From NCBI RefSeq assembly GCF_003841505.1, contig NZ_REGA01000002.1, positions 1 through 64,000 on the forward strand: DNA of 64,000 nt. Reading direction: 5' to 3'. The translations under genes and the position numbers were made by a program. The notes beneath the pieces were generated by a model. It was not told the DNA's origin and searched no databases. It was given only the letters and a program-made list of their open reading frames with translations. Positions 1 to 8,195 of this stretch are shown here, piece by piece. The stretch's first letter is position 1; each line of letters opens with the position of its first letter. The stretch comes from Natrarchaeobius chitinivorans (GTDB taxonomy: Archaea > Halobacteriota > Halobacteria > Halobacteriales > Natrialbaceae).

Positions 1-382
<382 letters not shown>

Positions 383-578
383 GGTCCCCGAGCAGAGCTC
401 GGGGGGTCTGGCGGTGAATGCTATGCACTCACACAAATATGGGTCCACGTTCGATGACGACCGATCGCCGACCGATCTGGCGTCACCGAACTACCAAGGC
501 TCACATCAGATCCCATCTGTACGGAAGACCGCAGGGGTAGGATCCTCATTTCCTTCGGACCAAATCGTACGCCATCTG

Positions 579-595
579 GGGTATAAAACCCCTTC
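579..595 (-). promoter_or_regulatory. Putative rRNA promoter, most 16S-proximal TATA box
   Basis: On the minus strand GGTTTTATAC (581-590) follows GAAGG, a TATA box with a purine-rich BRE-like prefix. It is ~200 bp upstream of the 16S start. It differs from the three boxes further upstream, which share GACG(C/G)CCTTA, so it may be the internal or processing-region promoter seen in some haloarchaeal rRNA leaders. Assignment is by motif only. Confidence 0.55.
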
Positions 596-669
596 GGACG
601 CCGACGGTCCAGTCCGGCTCGCCGGCGATGCCGGCGAGCCGTCGATTGCATTCACATCCGAAACACCTC

Positions 670-690
670 GAGTACTTAAGGGCGTCGGAT
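670..690 (-). promoter_or_regulatory. Putative rRNA promoter box (CTTAAGTACT)
   Basis: On the minus strand GACGCCCTTAAGTACTCGAG matches the GACGCCCTTA-type box typical of haloarchaeal rRNA promoters. It lies ~290 bp upstream of 16S and ~85-90 bp from neighbouring boxes on either side. Confidence 0.75.
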
Positions 691-750
691 CGATCCCGCG
701 CCGAAAACCGCATCCGGCGAGGGATTGTGCGCAACGTAGAAGACGCGCCC

Positions 751-770
751 TGTCTATATAAGGGCGTCGT
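751..770 (-). promoter_or_regulatory. Putative rRNA promoter box (CTTATATAGAC)
   Basis: On the minus strand GACGACGCCCTTATATAGAC carries the same GACGCCCTTA core as the box at 670-690 with a strong TATATA. It is a member of the tandem promoter array feeding the rRNA operon. Confidence 0.75.
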
Positions 771-911
771 CCTCAATGCGCCAAATCCGACGCGGCTTCG
801 CCCCGTGGCGAGGCCGACCCGAGTGGCGTGGATGTACTGTCCTCCGTGCCGGAGTTCGGCCGGAGGCGCGGCGGGGTACGCCGCGTCTGTTGCATTCAAT
901 TCGAGGACCGG

Positions 912-932
912 GTCCATACATAAGGCCGTCGT
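912..932 (-). promoter_or_regulatory. Putative rRNA promoter box (CTTATGTATGG), most distal
   Basis: On the minus strand GACGACGGCCTTATGTATGG repeats the shared core. It is the most distal of the four boxes, ~165 bp from the next one and ~540 bp from 16S. Confidence 0.7.
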
Positions 933-1099
933 CTCGAGTGCCGTCTGAACCACGTTGATCAGTCTCGAGGGACGGTTCGACACGGGTGAGTGTCACACCC
1001 GAATGTGATCCTCGATTACGTGCGAAGGTGAACGGCGAGTCGGTATCGGTATCGCGGCGAGTCGGTATCGATTTGACCACCGCACGCGTGCGTGCAGGT

Positions 1100-1321
1100 A
1101 TGGATCAATCGGGGTTCGTCCGACTCGCGATCGTCGCGATCGGTCTCGTGATCGCGAGCTTCTTCGTCCGCGGGTTCGGACAGTTGGTCTTCGGACGCGG
1201 CGTCGCCGAGATGCTTCAGGCACCGATCGTCGTCGTGGGGTTCGGGTTGCTCGTCTACCTTTTCGTGCGGGCGACACTCGACGCCGTCGGTCTCTGGAAG
1301 ATCGAGCGTTCGGACGCATAG
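1100..1321 (+). CDS. Small two-helix membrane protein, unknown function
   Basis: The 73-residue protein starts MDQSGFVRLAIVAIG. It has two hydrophobic segments, roughly residues 8-24 and 40-58, joined by a short loop with a few charged residues, so it should be a small integral membrane protein. The ATG at 1100 was chosen because upstream in-frame sequence is arginine-rich and lies in a region of short direct repeats (CGGCGAGTCGGTATCG twice near 1033-1070). It lies 42 bp upstream of hisD on the same strand and diverges from the rRNA operon. I do not recognise a characterised family; similar small proteins are annotated as hypothetical in haloarchaea. Confidence 0.65.
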   Translation: MDQSGFVRLAIVAIGLVIASFFVRGFGQLVFGRGVAEMLQAPIVVVGFGLLVYLFVRATLDAVGLWKIERSDA

Positions 1322-1363
1322 CGGAAGGAAACCGTTTTTCGGCCTCCACGCGAACGCTGGGGT

Positions 1364-2656
1364 ATGAGTATGGACGTGCGGAAGATCGCCGATCTCGGAC
1401 CGGCAGACCGGACCGCCTTCTTCGAGCGCGATGCCGGCATCGACGAGGTCGCTGCGGACGTTCGGGAGATCGTCGACCGGGTTCGAGAGGAGGGAGACGT
1501 CGCCGTCCGGGAGTATACGAGCGAATTCGACAACGTCTCGGTCGGAAACCTCGAGGTCACGGACGAGTGCGAGCGGGCGTACGACGGCCTCGAGGAGGGA
1601 ATTCGAGAGGCGATCGAGGACGCGATAGCGAACGTCAGGGAGTTCCACGAGGCCCAGGTGCCCGAAGACTGGCGGCGGGAGTTCAGCGACGGGCGGGAAC
1701 TCGGACGGCGATTCCGGCCGATCGATCGCGTCGGGGTCTACGTCCCCGGTGGATCCGCGGCGTACCCCTCGAGTGCGATCATGGGCGTCGTGCCGGCGGT
1801 CGTCGCGGGCGTCGAACACGTCGCGGTCGTGACGCCGCCGGCCGACGAGATCAACCCGGCGACGCTCGGGGCGATCCACGCGGCCGGTGCCGACGCGGTG
1901 TACAGCGTCGGCGGCGCACAGGCGATCGCCGGACTCGCGTACGGAACGGAGACGATCGACCGGGTCCGAAAGATCGTCGGGCCGGGCAACAGATGGGTTA
2001 CCGCTGCGAAAGCGGAGGTCCGCGGCGACGTCGAGATCGACTTCCTCGCGGGGCCAAGCGAGGTGGTCGTCGTCGCGGACGAGACGGCGGATCCAGAACT
2101 CGTCGCGACGGAACTACTCGCACAGGCCGAACACGATCCGAACGCTTCGGTCGTCGCCGTCACCGACGACGAACCGACAGCGACGGCGGTGGCCCAGGCC
2201 GTCGAGGACCAGATCGACGCGCGCGAGCGCGAGGACGTGATCAGAAGCGCGCTGGAACACGACGCGAGCGGCGTGTTGCTCGCCCGGTCGATGAGCGAGG
2301 CGATCCTCTTTACCGAGGAGTACGCGCCGGAACACCTCGCGATCGTCGCCGACGACGACGAGTCGATCGGAGAGCGCATCGACAGCGCCGGAAGCGTCTT
2401 CCTCGGTCCGAACACCCCTGTCGCGGCCGGCGACTACGCGAGCGGGACGAACCACGTCCTCCCGACCAACGGCGGGGCCCGCGTGACCGGCGGCCTCTCC
2501 GTCGAGACGTTCGTCCGGTCGACGACGGTCCAGCGACTCTCCGCCGACGGACTCGCCGAGATCGGCGACACGATCGTTACCCTCGCCGACGCGGAAGGGC
2601 TCGAGGCCCACGCTGAGAGCGTCCGCAAGCGCCTGGAAGACGACGACGACCGCTGA
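1364..2656 (+). CDS. hisD: Histidinol dehydrogenase
   Basis: The 430-residue protein has normal family length. It catalyses the last two steps of histidine synthesis, the NAD-dependent oxidation of histidinol to histidine via histidinal. Recognisable family blocks are YVPGGSAAYPSSAIMGVVPA near residue 125, the GGAQAIAGLAYGTE segment near 183, and GPGNRWVTAAKAEV near 207, followed by DFLAGPSEVVVVAD. The C-terminal part keeps TNHVLPTNGGAR. The start could be the first ATG (1364) or the second two codons later (1370). No other his genes are adjacent, which is normal for haloarchaea where his genes are scattered. A HisG-like protein of unclear role is encoded at 48850-49776. Confidence 0.97.
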   Translation: MSMDVRKIADLGPADRTAFFERDAGIDEVAADVREIVDRVREEGDVAVREYTSEFDNVSVGNLEVTDECERAYDGLEEGIREAIEDAIANVREFHEAQVPEDWRREFSDGRELGRRFRPIDRVGVYVPGGSAAYPSSAIMGVVPAVVAGVEHVAVVTPPADEINPATLGAIHAAGADAVYSVGGAQAIAGLAYGTETIDRVRKIVGPGNRWVTAAKAEVRGDVEIDFLAGPSEVVVVADETADPELVATELLAQAEHDPNASVVAVTDDEPTATAVAQAVEDQIDAREREDVIRSALEHDASGVLLARSMSEAILFTEEYAPEHLAIVADDDESIGERIDSAGSVFLGPNTPVAAGDYASGTNHVLPTNGGARVTGGLSVETFVRSTTVQRLSADGLAEIGDTIVTLADAEGLEAHAESVRKRLEDDDDR

Positions 2657-2818
2657 GACGGTCCGCTGTGCGTCATTTCCGGTGGTACCGCAACCCGTCC
2701 CCGTCCTGACGGTAACGGCGGCCAGTAGACCGCACGAATCGAGCCGCAACTGGAAATTGCAGCCCCCTCAAAGATTTGGATGCTGGTTTTACGTCACTCG
2801 AGGGTGAAACCCGGACGG

Positions 2819-3034
2819 ATGAAACCGCGTGATGTCGACCCGACCGACGTGCGCGTCCTCGAACGCAACTACGACTACGCCCAGAAGAACGTGTGGCTAC
2901 TCGCGATGTGGTACGAGTGTGAGACGAAACGCATGGTCGAGTTACTCGCAAAACACGGGATCGAGCTGTCGAGAAACGATCGACGACAGTTCGGGGCGTA
3001 CTACCGTTCGCTTCAGCGCTCGAGAGAGATGTGA
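2819..3034 (+). CDS. Small conserved-looking protein, unknown function
   Basis: The ATG at 2819 gives 71 residues starting MKPRDVDPTDVRVLERNYDY; an upstream ATG at 2780 would add 13 residues. The body is mostly helical, with many Arg, Glu and aromatic residues (NVWLLAMWYECETKRM), and it has no cleavable signal or strong membrane segment. It has good haloarchaeal third-position GC bias. It lies between hisD and a repeat-rich gap and has no obvious partner. I do not recognise the family. Confidence 0.55.
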   Translation: MKPRDVDPTDVRVLERNYDYAQKNVWLLAMWYECETKRMVELLAKHGIELSRNDRRQFGAYYRSLQRSREM

Positions 3035-3042
3035 GTGACCGA

Positions 3043-3089
3043 AGCTAGGGCGAGCAGGTGGCAACAGCTGGGGCGAGCAGGCGGGTAAC
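3043..3089. repeat. Two-copy tandem repeat, unit about 23 bp
   Basis: Two adjacent units both carry AGCT(A/G)GGGCGAGCAGG, one starting at 3043 and one at 3066. The repeat starts a few bases after the stop of the small gene ending at 3034. Confidence 0.7.
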
Positions 3090-3130
3090 GGCCCACCTCG
3101 CACGTAACCGGGTTCGGTGACAGAAGACGT

Positions 3131-3214
3131 CATACGGACTGCTGTAACTGCTTACCGCCACACCCGGGACCCGTTTCACCGGGGTGGCGGTAATGACGTA
3201 CAGCAGACCGTATC
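3131..3214. repeat. Dispersed palindromic repeat, copy B
   Basis: This is a long imperfect inverted repeat. The left end ATACGGACTGCTGTA matches the reverse complement of the right end TACAGCAGACCGTAT at 14 of 15 positions. Inner arms TTACCGCCACACCC and GGGGTGGCGGTAA also pair. Ends and centre are related to the copies near 9255, 22660, 45617 and 62080. This copy is in the gap between the 2819-3034 gene and the Fe-S carrier and is not docked on a stop codon. Confidence 0.85.
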
Positions 3215-3340
3215 GGAGGGAGACACGTGTCCGATCGCACGACGATGAGACGAGTGTGCGGAAATCGCGTCGTCGTCGGTGTCGATCGAGACGCATCCGA
3301 GGGCGTCAAGGTTAACATCGTCGGGACGGAATAGGGAGCT

Positions 3341-3715
3341 ATGAGTACGGACAGTCTGGACGGTGGGGAGTCGTCGACCCGCCCCGAGATCGAAGTGACG
3401 GAAGCGGCGGCCGAACAGGCCCTCTCGTTGCTCGAGAGCGAAGGACTCGACGAGAACGAAGCCGGGCTTCGACTCTTCGTCCAGCAGGGCGGTTGTGCGG
3501 GTCTCTCCTACGGGATGCGATTCGACGACGCGCCGGACGAAGACGATACGATCTACGAACACCACGAGCTTCGGGTGTTCGTCGATCCGGCGAGCCTGAA
3601 GTACATCGGCGGGAGTGTGCTCGATTTCGAGAGCGGCCTCCAGGCGGAGGGGTTCCACGTCGAAAATCCGAACGTCGTCAGCGAGTGTGGCTGTGGCGAA
3701 TCGTTCCGGACCTAA
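3341..3715 (+). CDS. A-type iron-sulfur cluster carrier (HesB/IscA/ErpA family)
   Basis: The 124-residue protein has the family fold. After a ~20-residue acidic leader comes IEVTEAAAEQALSLLES, then QQGGCAGLSYGM with the first conserved cysteine (about residue 51) and the C-terminal CGCGESF with the other two cysteines. These three cysteines bind the cluster or iron for transfer to client apoproteins in the cytoplasm. It has its own start 26 bp after a putative TATA-like AAGGTTAACATC, and is convergent with the dodecin gene, with only 3 bp between the two stops. The paralogue (ErpA, IscA or SufA) cannot be settled from sequence alone. Confidence 0.93.
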   Translation: MSTDSLDGGESSTRPEIEVTEAAAEQALSLLESEGLDENEAGLRLFVQQGGCAGLSYGMRFDDAPDEDDTIYEHHELRVFVDPASLKYIGGSVLDFESGLQAEGFHVENPNVVSECGCGESFRT

Positions 3716-3718
3716 CGG

Positions 3719-3919
3719 TTAATCCTCGAGTTCGAAGGCGACGGTCACTTCGGCCTGGTACTCCCGGTCGTCGGCGCTTGCGATTTCGACGCCGAGTTCG
3801 TCGACCTCGGCCCAGTGAACGTTCTGGAGCGTCGACTCGGCCCGGTCGATCGCGTCGTCGGCAGCGGCGTCGAAACTCTCGGTACTCGTCCCGATGAGGG
3901 TGATCTTCTTGAAAACCAT
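3719..3919 (-). CDS. Dodecin (flavin-binding protein)
   Basis: The 66-residue protein starts [20 protein letters not shown] and closely matches the Halobacterium salinarum dodecin. It forms dodecameric shells that bind riboflavin or lumichrome, buffering free flavin. The flavin-stacking tryptophan is in NVHWAEV (about residue 36) and the conserved glutamine is in [11 protein letters not shown] (about residue 55). A longer reading frame begins 12 codons upstream at 3955, but family length supports the ATG at 3919. It is convergent with the Fe-S carrier gene. Confidence 0.93.
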   Translation of the reverse strand: MVFKKITLIGTSTESFDAAADDAIDRAESTLQNVHWAEVDELGVEIASADDREYQAEVTVAFELED

Positions 3920-4038
3920 CGCGGGTGTCTCTACATGACAGCCTAACTTAAACATATGCGGTCGTTCTCCCGCCGACGGCGGGGATCGAGACGACAGTAG
4001 ACCTGAACTTTTTCACGGTTCGACGCCTCTGTGAGCCC

Positions 4039-5244
4039 ATGACAGCAGGTGGAGGTTCAGTCGACGTCTCGGAGATCGGTGAACTGGTGCCGCCGGATCG
4101 GACCCTCATGGGACCCGGCCCGAGTGACGTGCATCCGCGGGTGCTGAAAGCGATGAGCACGCCGCTGGTCGGCCACCTCGATCCGTCGTTCATCGAAATC
4201 ATGAACGACGTCCAGGAGCTACTGCGGTACACGTTTCGGACGGACAACCGGTGGACGATCCCGGTGTCGGGAACCGGCTCGGCCGCGATGGAAGCTGCGA
4301 TCGGAAACCTCGTCGAACCGGGTGACACCATGCTGGTTCCGACGAACGGCTACTTCGGCGGCCGGATGGCCTCGATGGCTCGACGGGCGGGCGGAGACGT
4401 GGTCGAGGTCGACGCGCCGTGGGGCGAACCGCTCGAGCCGGACGACGTCGCCGACGCGCTGGCCGAACACGATCCCGACGTCTTCGGATTCGTCCACGCC
4501 GAGACGAGCACCGGCGTCCTCCAGCCGGACGTCCCGGAGCTGACGGCCGCGGCACACGACCACGACGCCGTAGTGATCGCCGACACGGTCACCTCGATCG
4601 GCGGGGTCGAACTGCGCGTCGACGAGTGGGGGATAGACGTCGCCTACGCCGGTCCACAGAAGTGTCTCTCCTGTCCGCCCGGCGCGAGCCCGCTGACGCT
4701 GTCCGACGACGCGATGGAGAAGGTGCTTTCGCGGGAGGAACAGTCCCGGTCGTGGTATCTCGATCTCTCCTTGCTCGAGGGGTACTGGGGGGACGAACGG
4801 GCCTACCACCACACCGCGCCGATCACCAGCGTCTACGCGATTCGGGAAGCGCTCAGGCTGGTCGCCGAAGAGGGGATCGAGCAGCGCTGGGCTCGCCACG
4901 AGCGGCTGGCGGGCGCACTGAAAGCGGGCGTGGAAGCGATGGGTCTCGAGATGAACGCGCCCGACGCCTACTGGTTACCGAGCCTGAACGCGGTTCGCGT
5001 CCCGGAAGGAATCGACGACGGCGACGTCTGTACCGAGTTACTCGAGCGCTACGATCTCGAGATCGCGAGCGGACTCGGCGACCTGGACGGCGACATCTTC
5101 CGGATCGGGTGTATGGGCCACTCCGCTCGGCCGGAAAACGTCATCTACGTCCTGACGGCGCTGGGCGACGTTCTGGAGGGGATGGGTGCCGACGTCGATC
5201 CGGGACGCGGCGTCACGGCGGGTCGGCGAGCGCTCGGAGAGTGA
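4039..5244 (+). CDS. Class V aminotransferase (alanine-glyoxylate / serine-pyruvate type)
   Basis: The 401-residue PLP enzyme belongs to the fold-type I class V group. It has LMGPGPSDVHPRVLKAM near residue 30, a small-residue PLP phosphate block (PVSGTGSAAMEAAIGN), the substrate/cofactor aspartate in VIADTVTSIGG, and the Schiff-base lysine at about residue 208 in AGPQKCLSCPPG. It transfers an amino group between alanine or serine and glyoxylate or pyruvate. The C-terminal DIFRIGCMGHSARPENV contains the usual carboxylate-binding arginine. It may work in glycine/serine metabolism or photorespiration-like salvage. Substrate assignment is by family only. Confidence 0.92.
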   Translation: MTAGGGSVDVSEIGELVPPDRTLMGPGPSDVHPRVLKAMSTPLVGHLDPSFIEIMNDVQELLRYTFRTDNRWTIPVSGTGSAAMEAAIGNLVEPGDTMLVPTNGYFGGRMASMARRAGGDVVEVDAPWGEPLEPDDVADALAEHDPDVFGFVHAETSTGVLQPDVPELTAAAHDHDAVVIADTVTSIGGVELRVDEWGIDVAYAGPQKCLSCPPGASPLTLSDDAMEKVLSREEQSRSWYLDLSLLEGYWGDERAYHHTAPITSVYAIREALRLVAEEGIEQRWARHERLAGALKAGVEAMGLEMNAPDAYWLPSLNAVRVPEGIDDGDVCTELLERYDLEIASGLGDLDGDIFRIGCMGHSARPENVIYVLTALGDVLEGMGADVDPGRGVTAGRRALGE

Positions 5245-5251
5245 GTAACCG

Positions 5252-5575
5252 CTAGGCCGAAACTCGCGGCCCCGGCGGTGCGCGTTCGACCTGATACTCC
5301 TCGCCGTCGACGACGATGATCGCCCACTCGTAGTTCGGATCGGCGCTTTTGAGCCTCGTCTCGAGGTCGTCCGCGTCGTCCGGTTGAGCGACGAAGCAGT
5401 GAAACTGCCCCGAGGACGAACTCGGAAGCGTCCGATTCTCGAGAACTGTGTTGACGTGGACGACTTTCCACGCGCGTTCGGCCCGAAACTCCGGACCGTC
5501 TCCTTCGACGGTGTATCCGAGGTCTGCGAAAATCGACCTGGCCTGCTCGACGAGTCGCATGTTAACAGGACCCAT
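5252..5575 (-). CDS. Conserved haloarchaeal protein of unknown function (DUF7116-like)
   Basis: The 107-residue soluble protein starts MGPVNMRLVEQARSIFADLG; an ATG five codons later at 5560 is equally possible. It has alternating strands and helices and no cysteine pairs beyond a single Cys. The pattern is YTVEGDGPEFRAERAWKVV, then FHCFVAQPDDADDLETRL, then YEWAIIVVDGEEYQVER. I remember similar proteins in haloarchaeal genomes annotated as DUF7116, but the number is from memory. It is convergent with the aminotransferase, with a 7-bp gap. Confidence 0.75.
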   Translation of the reverse strand: MGPVNMRLVEQARSIFADLGYTVEGDGPEFRAERAWKVVHVNTVLENRTLPSSSSGQFHCFVAQPDDADDLETRLKSADPNYEWAIIVVDGEEYQVERAPPGPRVSA

Positions 5576-5756
5576 TCGATACGAGTGTACACGGCCCACC
5601 GGCATAAAGGTTCGTACGTGCCGGAAAATGGGGTGATCGAATGGACGTATTCGAAGGGACACCGACGAGAGGTGGCAGTTGTTACAGGCGGGGCCACTGG
5701 AAGACTCGCCCGCGAGGGCAGTCGGTAATAGACACTTACACCGACTGGTTCCGGTG

Positions 5757-5996
5757 TCACTCGTGGGCTGCGTCCCACTCTGTCGGCTTGCGAAAGTTTC
5801 CGCAGCCGTTGCACTTGATTCGTCCCATCGAATCCATCGCGTTATCGAAACTCTCGCAGTTGGTACAGAACCAGCCGTAGCGCCGGTCGCCGGCGCGAGA
5901 TTCGTATGCGACGAGAAACGGCCCCTTCGAGCCCCGGTCGCCGTCGGTCTCCGAGACGAAGACCGTTTCACCGTCTTCGGTCTGGGTCGGTTGCAT
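5757..5996 (-). CDS. Small zinc-ribbon protein
   Basis: The 79-residue protein starts at ATG 5996 (MQPTQTEDGETVFVSETDG). Two CxxC knuckles, WFCTNC (about residues 43-47) and IKCNGCGNF (about 61-66), are spaced for one zinc ribbon in the C-terminal half, while the N-terminal half is a beta-rich segment. The long upstream extension of the open frame is arginine-rich and not coding-like. It may bind nucleic acid or protein. It stands alone between two intergenic regions and has no operon partner. Similar proteins in haloarchaea carry DUF names I cannot fix with certainty. Confidence 0.8.
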   Translation of the reverse strand: MQPTQTEDGETVFVSETDGDRGSKGPFLVAYESRAGDRRYGWFCTNCESFDNAMDSMGRIKCNGCGNFRKPTEWDAAHE

Positions 5997-6159
5997 GGTT
6001 CGGCCTACCCATCCGTTCGATAAATGATTGTCCGTCAAACGGTGGTTTCCGCTCGAGGGAGACACGGATCTTCGTCTCCGGAACGGGTATGCGATGGTTA
6101 CCCACCGCACGCAGGTTCGACTGAAAAGTTTACCAGCACGGGTATCGTTCGATTCGCTA

Positions 6160-6570
6160 ATGGCGCTGGTCGTGGTTCCCGTTCGATATCCCCTGACGAA
6201 GCACTCGCGACGAACGCTCGAGCGGGCGATAGAGGTCGCCCGCGAGCGTGAGGCGGCGTTGACGGTCCTCCACGTCGACCTCTATCAGAACGGGCGAAAG
6301 GTGACCCGGATCGACCTGAAAAACGCGGTCGAACAGATGTTCGGACCGCTCGAGAACGTCCGGTACGTGGTTCGAACCGGCTTTCTGGTCGAGGAGAGCA
6401 TTCTCGACGAGGTCGCCGCCGAGAACGCCGACGCCGTCGTCATCGGCGGACAGCAGGCCAGTCGCCTCCGGCGGATCTTTCGACGGTTTACCGACAATCC
6501 GGACATCGACGGATATCTGCGAACGCACCTCGACTGTGAGGTCATCACGGTCGAGAGCGCGACCGCGTAG
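6160..6570 (+). CDS. Universal stress protein family (UspA-like)
   Basis: The 136-residue protein begins MALVVVPVRYPLTKHSRRTL. The first strand, a helix of ~20 residues, the strand LTVLHVDLY and the C-terminal ADAVVIGGQQASRLRRIFRR follow the Usp alpha/beta fold. The classical ATP-binding GxxGxxG(9x)GS(S/T) motif is degenerate (only GGQQASR), so it may not bind ATP. It is convergent with another Usp gene whose stop is 12 bp away. The start at 6160 is chosen because upstream in-frame sequence spans the promoter of this and the previous gene. Confidence 0.82.
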   Translation: MALVVVPVRYPLTKHSRRTLERAIEVAREREAALTVLHVDLYQNGRKVTRIDLKNAVEQMFGPLENVRYVVRTGFLVEESILDEVAAENADAVVIGGQQASRLRRIFRRFTDNPDIDGYLRTHLDCEVITVESATA

Positions 6571-6581
6571 CCGCGACGGGA

Positions 6582-7031
6582 CTACGCGGCGTCGTTCGGC
6601 GAGATCTTTCGAACGACGAACACCGGGGTCGAAGCGTTGTCGACCACTCGTTCGGAGACGCTTCCAAGCGACGTTACTTTCTCGCGCGGGCTCTTTCCGC
6701 TGGTGCCGATGACGATGAGGTCGATTCCCTGCTCGTCTGCGTACTCGAGGATCGACTTGGCGGGTGTTCCGCTGCGAATCTCGGTCGCCGTCTCGAGTCC
6801 CGCGTCGGACGCGCGCTCTTCGACGGCCGTGACCGCTTGCTGGCCCTCCTCTTCGAGCGTGGCCTCGAGCGTCGGAGCGTTTTCGCTGCCGGCGGCTGCG
6901 GTAATTCGGCTGTCGACGACGTACAGCGCGTGGACCGTCGCGTCGTTGTCGGCTGCGATCGGTAGGGCGTGATCGAGCGTCTGGGAGATCGTCTCGCTGC
7001 CGTCGGTTGGGACGAGAACGTCTTCGTACAT
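6582..7031 (-). CDS. Universal stress protein UspA family
   Basis: This is a 149-residue single-domain Usp. It starts MYEDVLVPTDGSETISQTLDH, the standard first strand plus loop, and ends with LIVIGTSGKSPREKVTSLGSVSERVV, which contains the GxSG...GS(V/S) ATP-binding pattern near residues 110-130, then a strand VFVVRK. It is therefore a canonical ATP-binding Usp, unlike its convergent neighbour. Halophiles carry many paralogues, so the specific stress cannot be told. Confidence 0.93.
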   Translation of the reverse strand: MYEDVLVPTDGSETISQTLDHALPIAADNDATVHALYVVDSRITAAAGSENAPTLEATLEEEGQQAVTAVEERASDAGLETATEIRSGTPAKSILEYADEQGIDLIVIGTSGKSPREKVTSLGSVSERVVDNASTPVFVVRKISPNDAA

Positions 7032-7105
7032 CGGTGATCGGTTCGGAATTGGACCGGTGACGAAATAAAAGGCTACCTCCTCGAGGCACCACCCCACCCA
7101 CGCCG

Positions 7106-8035
7106 TTATCGATTTTCCTCCTCGGGAGGTCGCTCCGGACCGTCGACAGCCACCTGACCGATGCCGCTGGTTTCGTCGAAGACGTGGTGGCGGTGGGGGT
7201 AGGCGAACTCGACGTCGGTGTCCAGAAATCGCTCTCGGATCGCCGTCAGGACTGCCGACCGGGTTATCGACTGTTTGTACGGGTGGTTGATCCAGAAAAA
7301 CAGCTCGAGGACGATACCGTCGTCGGCGTACTCCGAGATCGTACAGACCGGTGCCGCCGCGTACCGAGCGCTTCCGATCCGGATGTCGGGGCCGCCTGAG
7401 ATGACGTTATCGACGCTTCGAGCGGCCCGTTCGGCGTGGCGGCGAGCGCCCTCGAGGTCGCTTTCGTACGTGATCTCGAATTCGACGGAGATACGCGTCC
7501 GTTCGTCCTCGGCGGAGTAGTTGATCACGTCTCGCTCCTGAATTTCGGAGTTTGAAATGACGATGAACGTATTCTGCAACGTGAATATTTTCGTGTACCG
7601 AATCGTGATATCCTCGACGAACCCCCTGTGACCCTCGTCGGTGACTTCGATCATGTCGCCGATCTCGTAGGGCTGATCGGAGAGAACGAAAAACCCGTTT
7701 ATCAAGCTACCAACCAGCGGCGCGAGAACGACGGCGATCACGGCCGATATGACGGTGACCTGAAGGAGGATTTGGCCGCCACTGAGACCGAGGGTCGCGG
7801 CGGCGACGACGAGCGAAACGCTCAGAATAGCCACTTTTAGGCCCCGCAACACGGTCCGGGTGACGCTCGGGCGCTCGATCCGGCGGGCGACCGTCCGCCC
7901 GGCGAGTCGAACGGCGAGTTTCGAGAGAAACCACCCGGCGACGAGAACGGCGAGTGCAAGCGCGATTTCGGTCAGACTGGGAAAGGTCGGCGGGAGAACT
8001 CCGTTGACGGGCTCGTCTTGCAAAATCCCGCGCAT
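7106..8035 (-). CDS. Small-conductance mechanosensitive channel (MscS family)
   Basis: The 309-residue protein starts MRGILQDEPVNG at 8035. Transmembrane helices are near residues 18-38, 58-80 and 85-115. The third has the glycine/alanine-rich pore pattern SAVIAVVLAPLVGSLINGFFVL, followed by the beta domain DQPYEIGDMIEVTDEGHRGFVEDITIRYTKI that defines MscS, and a mixed C-terminal domain. It releases solutes on hypo-osmotic shock. A longer frame up to 8248 overlaps the divergent promoter region and is rejected. The gene is divergent from the TrmB-type regulator. Confidence 0.93.
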   Translation of the reverse strand: MRGILQDEPVNGVLPPTFPSLTEIALALAVLVAGWFLSKLAVRLAGRTVARRIERPSVTRTVLRGLKVAILSVSLVVAAATLGLSGGQILLQVTVISAVIAVVLAPLVGSLINGFFVLSDQPYEIGDMIEVTDEGHRGFVEDITIRYTKIFTLQNTFIVISNSEIQERDVINYSAEDERTRISVEFEITYESDLEGARRHAERAARSVDNVISGGPDIRIGSARYAAAPVCTISEYADDGIVLELFFWINHPYKQSITRSAVLTAIRERFLDTDVEFAYPHRHHVFDETSGIGQVAVDGPERPPEEENR

Positions 8036-8195
8036 AGCAACACACTCAAGGCCGTGAGGGTTAAGGGTTCTGACCCGCTCACTGCCGTCGGTTTCGGTCG
8101 CAGACCGGACGACGTCGAGTAGTAACGTAATTTCGAAAATGGGTGCTACTCGTTGTATAATAAATTCTTTATCTATCCAGTTCGTGTCCTCTCGT

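Noticed and set aside
383-1099. Several open frames in the rRNA leader
   Set aside because: They overlap promoters and leader repeats on both strands and have no coding pattern.
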